Shown: one piece after another, positions 34,761-39,282 of the stretch
How the letters are laid out: every line of letters begins with the position of its first letter
How positions within the stretch are numbered: the first letter of the stretch is position 1
Assembly (NCBI GenBank): GCA_903850425.1
Contig: CAINLR010000022.1
Span: 1 to 39,282 of the forward strand
Length of the DNA stretch: 39,282 bases
Source of the DNA: an uncultured Verrucomicrobia subdivision 3 bacterium
Lineage (GTDB): Bacteria; Verrucomicrobiota; Verrucomicrobiia; Limisphaerales; UBA11358
Reading direction: 5' to 3'
The notes under the pieces: model-generated
Databases searched by the model: none
Seen by the model: the letters and a program-made list of their open reading frames with translations, nothing else
Told to the model about the DNA's origin: nothing
Position numbers and translations under genes: made by a program

Positions 34761-36260
34761 TTATGCCTTCCTTGGTCCACTGGCCGCCAGGCCAAACAGC
34801 GTTTTGGCGACCCTTCGGCCAGCTTGGCCGTCGGCTGTGGATCCAAAGAAATTGGAAATAAATCGTCGCCTCGTTTCGCGGTCAACCTCCGGGTGGGTTA
34901 GACCCTGAATAAGCATCTTCCGCATATCTTCCACGGAACGGGTAACCATGGCGGCGCCACTTTGGACGACTGGCCAGAAGTGGTCGAACCGGATGTGCCG
35001 TCTAAAACCATCGCACGGCGCAAGGTCGCTGCCGGGCGGATCAAAATCCAGGTTTATCACCGGCTTGTCCTTGAGTATGAATTCCAATGTCACGGTAGAC
35101 GCGGCGTTGATGCTCATCGCGGCGTGATGCACGAGGCTACAGTAGAGTTCCAAATCTTCCGGCTGTGGTGTGGCCCACGCCATATCCCAAAGCATGGGCG
35201 GGAAGACGACGTCCGGGATCTTCCGTTTCGAGAGCGCCTTCATCTCCGGGCTGGTGCCCTTGATGTAATTCCTCACCACCAACTGGGGCCGCAAGGAGAG
35301 CTGCAGCTCTTTCAATAACCGGATGACCAACTCTACGTGCAGGTGCTCTTTCGGGAAATGTTTATCCACGCCGGTGGTGTAGAGGATGAAGGGCCGGGCG
35401 GGATCAATGCCGATCCCGCGCGCCAACTCTTCGCGCGGCATTACGAGTTCCGGTCGGAAATGGAAGTCCATTTGCGGCGTGCCGGTGACGAAGACACTGG
35501 ATTCCTGAATGCGTGGATAAATGGATAATAGTTGCCGCTTCATGCCTTCATGCCAGACGAGCCAGTAATCGTAGGGCACCATGACCCGGCTGCGGGACGT
35601 GAGGTTATCCCAGGAGAAGATGAACCCGGCCGTGGGGATGCCCAGCCGCTGGGCCACACGCAAGGGGAGTTCTCCGGCAGGACCGTGAATGTGCGAGCCA
35701 TTGAAGACCAAATCCGGCTTCAACCGGGCGAACAATTCGTCATATATTCGGGTGGTGCGGAGCCGCCATTGGAGCGATTGCTCCAAAGCCGTCAGTGCAT
35801 GGAGACAGGGGTTGTTGCCGAGCAAGCGCGACGCGCCGGCCACCGCCAGCCATTGCAGATTCTGGAAGCCACCTTGCTGGCGCGCGCGGCGGCCGCGATG
35901 CTCCCAGTTGTTCTGCGCCACCTTGCTCCAGAGCCAGCGGTCGTGGGCGTGCTCGGTCAGCACCCGGAGGTAAGCGGGAAGCGCTTGGACTGGGTGCTCC
36001 TCAATGAGGATAATCTCTTCCACGAACGGGCGGGCCACGGCAAGAATAGACTCGTTGGTAACGACGGATAAAACCACGACCCGTGCTTGCTTGCTTAAAA
36101 GGCGAAGCGTATCAGAATAGAGGAAGTTTCTAACCGCCTCGCCGCGAGGAACGACCAAAACGACCAACGGGCGCTTGCTGCGAGCGGCAGCGGCGACCAC
36201 CGGACTACTGACCACGGGACTACTCTGGGCGGCGGCGGTCGGAGACGAGAGCTCAGTCAT
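34761..36260 (-). CDS. CDP-glycerol glycerophosphotransferase-like GT-B protein
   Basis: A 499-residue protein from ATG 36260. After a low-complexity N-terminus (about 1-30, Ser/Pro/Val/Ala-rich, partly coded by a GACTACT/GACCAC repeat at 36195-36225), the fold starts at RPLVVLVVPRGEAVRNFLYS. Later segments are DLVFNGSHIHGPAGELPLRV, AGFIFSWDNLTSRSRV, YWLVWHEGMKRQLLSIYP, VFVTGTPQMDFHF, FILYTTGVDKHF, HHAAMSINAASTVTLEFILK and DKPVINLDFD. These resemble GT-B proteins grouped with CDP-glycerol glycerophosphotransferases and polysialic/capsule transferases. Next to NeuB/NeuA-type genes it may transfer the nonulosonic acid, but this is inference. Confidence 0.7.
   Translation of the reverse strand: MTELSSPTAAAQSSPVVSSPVVAAAARSKRPLVVLVVPRGEAVRNFLYSDTLRLLSKQARVVVLSVVTNESILAVARPFVEEIILIEEHPVQALPAYLRVLTEHAHDRWLWSKVAQNNWEHRGRRARQQGGFQNLQWLAVAGASRLLGNNPCLHALTALEQSLQWRLRTTRIYDELFARLKPDLVFNGSHIHGPAGELPLRVAQRLGIPTAGFIFSWDNLTSRSRVMVPYDYWLVWHEGMKRQLLSIYPRIQESSVFVTGTPQMDFHFRPELVMPREELARGIGIDPARPFILYTTGVDKHFPKEHLHVELVIRLLKELQLSLRPQLVVRNYIKGTSPEMKALSKRKIPDVVFPPMLWDMAWATPQPEDLELYCSLVHHAAMSINAASTVTLEFILKDKPVINLDFDPPGSDLAPCDGFRRHIRFDHFWPVVQSGAAMVTRSVEDMRKMLIQGLTHPEVDRETRRRFISNFFGSTADGQAGRRVAKTLFGLAASGPRKA
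36195..36225. repeat. Degenerate GACTACT/GACCAC repeat in coding sequence
   Basis: GACCACC GGACTACT GACCACG GGACTACT: four units of seven to eight bases related to the GACYACT heptamers at 38206. They encode the SSPVVSSPVV segment at the N-terminus of the GT-B-like protein. Confidence 0.6.
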
Positions 36261-36264
36261 AAAA

Positions 36265-36339
36265 GCTGAAACGCTGACAAATTGAAATGCTGAAAACAGC
36301 CAATTATGAAGCAGAAATCCGGAAAGCTGAAAGCTGAAA
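36265..36339. repeat. Degenerate GCTGAAA heptamers in a spacer
   Basis: GCTGAAA at 36265, 36326 and 36333, with CGCTGAC, GAAATGC and GAAATCC-like variants between. GAAATGCTGAAA (36284-36295) occurs again at 30420-30431, and GCTGAAA is the reverse complement of the TTTCAGC unit at 37939. It lies in the 125-base spacer between the NeuB-type gene and the GT-B-like gene, just upstream of the latter's ATG. Confidence 0.6.
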
Positions 36340-36385
36340 TTAGTCAGAGCCTCCTGACGTCGGCTGCTACACTTCAAAACTGAAA

Positions 36386-37261
36386 TTAGCTGGCGACTAC
36401 GCGCAACTTTTTCATCACCGGGATTTCGCTGTCATAAACACGTTTTTTGCCGTCGCCCAAAGCTTTCTCGATGGTGCGAATATCCCGGACCAGCCGCGAG
36501 AAACCGGAGGGTTCGACCGAGGCTGCTTGATCACTGCCCCACATGGCGCGGTCCAAAGTGATGTGCCGCTCCACCAGACAGGCTCCTAACACCACCGCCG
36601 CATAAGTCGTTTGCAGCCCGACTTCATGTCCGGAATACCCCACCGGCACGCTAAACTCGGCTTTTAGGGACGCGATGACATTGAGGTTCAATTCCTCGGT
36701 CTTGCAGGGATAGGTGCTGGTGGCGTGGGTTAGTATGAGCCGCTCTTTGTCCAGTTCAGCCACCGCTGTGCGAATCTGCTCCAGCGTGGACATGCCGGTG
36801 GAGAGAATGACCGGATGCCCGGCTTCACGAATCCGCCGGAGCAGCTTCACGTCGGTGATTGTGGCGGAGGCCACCTTGAAACACACCGGGTTGAAGGCTT
36901 CGATGAAATCCACCGACTTTACATCCCAAGGGGAAACAAACCAAATGATGCCACGCTGCCTGCAATAAAGATCAATCTCCTGATACTCCTTGACACCGAA
37001 TTCGACACGTTCCCGGTATTGCATATAGGTCATCATGCCCCAGGGAGTTTCGCGCATGAGATTGCGTTGCTCCAACGGCACGCAAAATGCGGGAGTTCGC
37101 TTCTGAAACTTGACCGCGTCGCAACCCGCCAGAACGGCGGCGTCAATCATGCGCTTGGCGGTTTCCAACTCACCGTTGTGGTTGATGCCGATCTCCGCCA
37201 CGATGAAACAGGGCTGGCCGTCGCCAACAAAACGATTGCCGATCTTTAATTTATTCGTCAT
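36386..37261 (-). CDS. neuB: N-acetylneuraminate synthase family protein without SAF domain
   Basis: A 291-residue TIM-barrel enzyme of the NeuB family, which condenses phosphoenolpyruvate with an N-acetyl hexosamine to a nine-carbon nonulosonic acid. Motifs: FIVAEIGINHNGELETAKRM, AGCDAVKFQKRTP, GIIWFVSPWDVKSVDF, FKVASATITDVKLLRRI, HPVILSTGMSTLEQI, LTHATSTYPCKTEELNL, VPVGYSGHEVGLQTTYAAVV and VERHITLDRAMWGSDQAASV. ATG 37261 (MTNKLKIGNRFVG) is chosen over an upstream in-frame start at 37306. It ends shortly after the barrel, so the C-terminal SAF (antifreeze-like) domain of classical NeuB (about 345 residues) is missing. The CMP-transferase lies just upstream, so the product is a sialic, legionaminic or pseudaminic acid relative. 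Confidence 0.85.
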   Translation of the reverse strand: MTNKLKIGNRFVGDGQPCFIVAEIGINHNGELETAKRMIDAAVLAGCDAVKFQKRTPAFCVPLEQRNLMRETPWGMMTYMQYRERVEFGVKEYQEIDLYCRQRGIIWFVSPWDVKSVDFIEAFNPVCFKVASATITDVKLLRRIREAGHPVILSTGMSTLEQIRTAVAELDKERLILTHATSTYPCKTEELNLNVIASLKAEFSVPVGYSGHEVGLQTTYAAVVLGACLVERHITLDRAMWGSDQAASVEPSGFSRLVRDIRTIEKALGDGKKRVYDSEIPVMKKLRVVAS

Positions 37262-37315
37262 AAAATGAGTTTTTGAATGAGAACAGAATTTATCCCAAAA
37301 CAGCACCGCAACCGG

Positions 37316-37744
37316 TTATTCAGAGGGGCATCTCTCCACGCCGGGGTCTGGCACGAACAACCAGTTCTTGTTTCGCCCGCAGCGCCGCGTGATTCGACCC
37401 TGTTCTGTGAGACCCCAGTTCTCGTTAATATGCCAAAAGGAGTAAAAGGGTGGCAGCGTTGCCCAAATCGCCTCGCCGGCCGTGGATGTCAGAACTTCGC
37501 ATAAAATGACCAACTTAAAAGTTTGCAGCACTTTTTTGCCGGCGAGCAAAATGCCGGGTTCTGCGCGCTCGACATCGCTTTTTCTCAAAGATGGGGCGAT
37601 AGCCTCACAAATCCAAGACTCCAGCGTCACAGCCGGGACCTTGCAAACGAGTCCAACATAGCGGTGATAGAGCTTGACTGGCAGCATCAATCTGAAAATG
37701 CGCCTCAACGAGCTTGGATAGGGATTTCGCGGCCAGTCGGTCAT
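37316..37744 (-). pseudogene. FkbM-family methyltransferase with deleted SAM-binding core
   Basis: A 142-residue frame from ATG 37744. The N-terminal 30 residues (MTDWPRNPYPSSLRRIFRLM, then LPVKLYHRYVGLV) look like the start of an FkbM methyltransferase. From VPAVTLESWI the chain jumps to SDVERAEPGILLAGKKVLQ, the counterpart of the conserved K-x-DVEGAE motif, then VILCEVL, HINENWGLTEQGRI and KNWLFVPDP, the family C-terminus. The VDVGAN-type SAM-binding region (roughly 100 residues or more) is absent although the frame is kept, and the Gly of DVEGAE is Arg. It is very likely inactive. It lies between the NeuA-HAD and NeuB genes in the same operon. Confidence 0.6.
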
Positions 37745-37749
37745 AAAGT

Positions 37750-39027
37750 TCAACTCAAATGCGCCAACAACCAGTCCGAAATTTCCCGAACAGCCCCCTG
37801 ACCGCCGGATTTCATGGTGATAATAGTTGCGATGGATTTGACTTCCGGCACGGCGTCAGCCACAGCTATAGGCAAACCAACCCAGCGCAGACACTCCAGA
37901 TCATTTAAATCGTTCCCAACATAAGCAATCTCGGTTTCTTTCAGCTTTCTGCTTTCTGCTTTCAGCTTTAGCTCTGCCAATTTGTCGTCGCAGCCTTGGA
38001 TGCACTTGATGTCCAATTTCCGGCACCGGGCAGCCACGACGGGATTCTTTTCCTTGGAAATCACGATGACCTCGACCCCGGCGGCTTTAAGCATTCCGAT
38101 GCCCATTCCGTCACCACGGCTGCAATAGACCGCTTCAGTGCCATCTTCCTGAACGAGCACGCGGTTATCGGTGAGGACTCCGTCAAAATCCAGAACTAAA
38201 AGTTTGACTACAGACCACTGACCACTGACTACTGACTGCTGACTGCTGGCCACTGTCCGTTCTAATTTTTGGTCCTGTGGTCCTGTGGTCCGATGGCGGG
38301 ACGCCATCAACGCTTCAATCAGTTCAAGGTCGGCGGGTTCGTCAATTTGAAATGAATGCAAAGCAGGCATGCGATAGACGGCAATTTTGCCGCCCAGACG
38401 GTTGTTGAACCGGCGCAGGACCCAGGGTTTGAAGATGTAAATGGAACCGTTTTCAATCAGATCCTCGGGCGCGTCCTGCCGACGCGGACGGTCTAGGTGA
38501 TTGTAACTAAAAGAACGGGGTGTGCCATCCTCCTCAACCCGCCAAACGAAACCTTCCACCCGGCAGGCGGAGAACAGCGAATCTGCCTGCTCGCGCTCAA
38601 ACGTCTCGATGGCTTTCTGAATGTCATCAGGCTTCCGCAACGGCGAAGTGGCTTGAAGGAAGACGACTAAGTCGGGATTCGATGCCCAGGGCGAAGCGCT
38701 AATAGAGAAGCGGGAAGCATCCTTGGCGCTTGGCGCTTGGCACTTGGCACCTTCCAGCCAATCCAGGGCATGCACCAGACAGGACTCGGAACTCGCGGTG
38801 TCGCCGCTGATTTCCGGGGGGCGCATGATGACCTCGGCCCCATAGTCTCGGGCGACGGCGGCGATCTCATTGGAGTCGGTGGAGACAAAGACGCGAGTAA
38901 TTTGTGGGGTCTGCCGCGCCTGTCCGATGGACCACGCGAGCAGGGGTTTGCCGCCAACCGGACGAATGTTCTTGCCCGGGATACCTTTAGATCCGCCGCG
39001 GGCAGGGATGATAGCAATTAACTTCAC
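37750..39027 (-). CDS. neuA: Bifunctional CMP-sialate synthetase (NeuA type) / HAD phosphatase
   Basis: About 425 residues from GTG 39027 (MKLIAIIPARGGSKG); a TTG at 39042 is the other possible start. The N-terminal 240 residues are an acylneuraminate cytidylyltransferase: IPARGGSKGIPGKN, VSTDSNEIAAVARDYGAEVI, VVFLQATSPLRKPDDI, ENGSIYIF and HSFQIDEPADLELIEALM. A C-terminal HAD domain of the KdsC type follows: LVLDFDGVLTDN with nucleophile Asp and second Asp, SRGDGMGIGMLK, VISKEKNPVVAARCRKL and AYVGNDLNDLECL. It would remove the 9-phosphate and activate the sugar as CMP-nonulosonate. Such fusions are known, but three heptamer tracts and an octamer tract are translated inside this one: a loop near 98-110, the 250-279 linker, and the HAD helix near 355-368. 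It is the first gene of the right-hand cluster. Confidence 0.88.
   Translation of the reverse strand: MKLIAIIPARGGSKGIPGKNIRPVGGKPLLAWSIGQARQTPQITRVFVSTDSNEIAAVARDYGAEVIMRPPEISGDTASSESCLVHALDWLEGAKCQAPSAKDASRFSISASPWASNPDLVVFLQATSPLRKPDDIQKAIETFEREQADSLFSACRVEGFVWRVEEDGTPRSFSYNHLDRPRRQDAPEDLIENGSIYIFKPWVLRRFNNRLGGKIAVYRMPALHSFQIDEPADLELIEALMASRHRTTGPQDQKLERTVASSQQSVVSGQWSVVKLLVLDFDGVLTDNRVLVQEDGTEAVYCSRGDGMGIGMLKAAGVEVIVISKEKNPVVAARCRKLDIKCIQGCDDKLAELKLKAESRKLKETEIAYVGNDLNDLECLRWVGLPIAVADAVPEVKSIATIITMKSGGQGAVREISDWLLAHLS
37939..37966. repeat. TTTCWGC heptamer tract, 4 copies, inside HAD domain
   Basis: TTTCAGC TTTCTGC TTTCTGC TTTCAGC in exact register, followed by TTTAGCT. On the coding strand it reads LKAESRKLK, replacing the helix that precedes ETEIAYVGNDLND in the HAD phosphatase domain. 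Confidence 0.9.
38206..38254. repeat. GACYRCT heptamer tract, 7 copies, in the interdomain linker
   Basis: GACTACA GACCACT GACCACT GACTACT GACTGCT GACTGCT GGCCACT, exactly seven bases apart. It encodes VASSQQSVVSGQWSVV, the linker between the cytidylyltransferase and HAD domains. Because seven is not a multiple of three, the amino-acid pattern only recurs every 21 bases. Confidence 0.9.
38271..38294. repeat. Octamer tract GGTCCTGT, 3 copies
   Basis: GGTCCTGT GGTCCTGT GGTCCGAT in register, coding part of RTTGPQDQ in the same linker. It lies 17 bases from the GACYRCT tract but has a different unit and length. Confidence 0.7.
38722..38749. repeat. CTTGGCR heptamer tract, 4 copies, in the cytidylyltransferase domain
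   Basis: CTTGGCG CTTGGCG CTTGGCA CTTGGCA in register. It encodes AKCQAPSAKD, part of a roughly 20-residue insertion between HALDWLEG and PDLVVFLQATSPLR, where NeuA-type enzymes normally have only a few residues. Confidence 0.9.
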
Positions 39028-39167
39028 AAAATGCGTGAACAATTTTGGGTTGAAGCAAACAACATTGTGAGCGGCGGGTAGCCTTGTAGCGTATTGATTC
39101 CCCGCTTTGAGGTCACGAACTCAGAAACGGCGGGGGAGCAAACTCTTAAGAAACTAGGCGTATAAGT

Positions 39168-39282
39168 TTATGAGGCTGAGACCAATGTGAGGCCGAGTGC
39201 GGCGGCATTTTGTTGCAGCCGTTTGAGTTTTTTCTGGTTGGAGTGAGCGATGGCTTGGTCCCAAACGGAGGGGTCGTAAGGA
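39168..39282 (-). CDS. C-terminal end of an unidentified protein (partial)
   Basis: An open minus-strand frame enters from the right edge and stops at TAA 39170-39168, giving 38 residues: a YDPSVWDQAIAHSNQKK helix, LKRLQQNAAALGLTLVSAS and the end. The Lys/Gln-rich helix followed by AAALGLTLV resembles tails of some transposases, but the fragment is too short to name. About 125 bases without a recognisable gene separate it from the NeuA-type gene. Confidence 0.5.
   Translation of the reverse strand, partial: PYDPSVWDQAIAHSNQKKLKRLQQNAAALGLTLVSAS

Noticed and set aside
36261-36377. Upstream extension of the GT-B-like protein to a start at 36377
   Set aside because: It would need a TTG start and the added residues come from spacer repeats; ATG 36260 is better.
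29123-38749. CRISPR array
   Set aside because: The repeats are 7-8 bp, directly adjacent and without unique spacers, and no cas genes are present.
39100-39135. Inverted repeat CCCCGC/GCGGGG in the right-hand spacer
   Set aside because: The arms are six bases with a 24-base loop and no T run, so it is not supported as a terminator.

Overview
The window looks like a chromosomal segment of a Verrucomicrobiota bacterium, probably a soil or freshwater Limisphaerales/Pedosphaera-like lineage. This is an inference from the moderately high GC, weak or absent Shine-Dalgarno sites, very small proteins carrying PEP-CTERM and VPDSG-CTERM sorting signals, a giant Cys-rich repeat surface protein, and numerous short degenerate heptamer repeats. 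No rRNA, tRNA, CRISPR array or complete insertion sequence was seen.

Layout. (1) 1-3.9 kb: the tail of an unknown gene with a clean terminator, then a full-length pyruvate carboxylase on the + strand. (2) 4-8.4 kb, minus strand: a 1213-residue secreted Cys-rich repeat protein, then two tiny genes that each consist of little more than a signal peptide joined to a C-terminal sorting signal (one VPDSG type, one PEP type). (3) 8.5-19.8 kb, minus strand: an exopolysaccharide operon read from an AlgD-like GDP-mannose dehydrogenase (19.8 kb) through a WbuB-like glycosyltransferase, a frameshifted YdcF/ElyC-like gene, a DegT aminotransferase, a sugar-phosphate transferase of unusual domain order, a WbpM/FlaA1-like 4,6-dehydratase, a deletion remnant of a nucleotide-sugar dehydrogenase, a WbpP-like 4-epimerase, a TPR protein and a small overlapping ORF. 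(4) 19.95-21.65 kb, + strand: a secreted beta-helix-like protein. (5) 21.6-39.0 kb, minus strand: a second large polysaccharide cluster, starting with a CMP-sialate synthetase/HAD phosphatase fusion (NeuA type), an FkbM methyltransferase deletion remnant and a NeuB-type synthase. It continues through a GT-B-like protein, GT2, methyltransferase, exostosin, five GT4-like glycosyltransferases, a Wzy/O-antigen-ligase-like membrane protein, a CapA-like protein and a CapK/PaaK-like adenylate-forming enzyme. At the right edge is the C-terminal end of another minus-strand gene.

Together the two clusters would make activated sugars (GDP-mannuronate, UDP-GlcNAc/GalNAc-derived 4,6-dideoxy aminosugars, a CMP-nonulosonate), load a first sugar phosphate on undecaprenyl phosphate, extend it with many glycosyltransferases and polymerise it. 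A Wzx flippase, Wza/Wzc export proteins, NeuC and an exosortase are not in the window.

The most unusual signals are: (a) families of degenerate tandem 7-bp repeats between 29.1 and 38.8 kb that lie in spacers, form gene ends, and are translated inside the NeuA-HAD fusion at three sites, with an 8-bp repeat at a fourth; (b) two adjacent 'cargo-less' sorting-signal micro-proteins; (c) a sugar transferase fused in reversed order to a second copy of the FlaA1-type membrane/Rossmann region; (d) three broken genes whose remaining ends show how they were lost.
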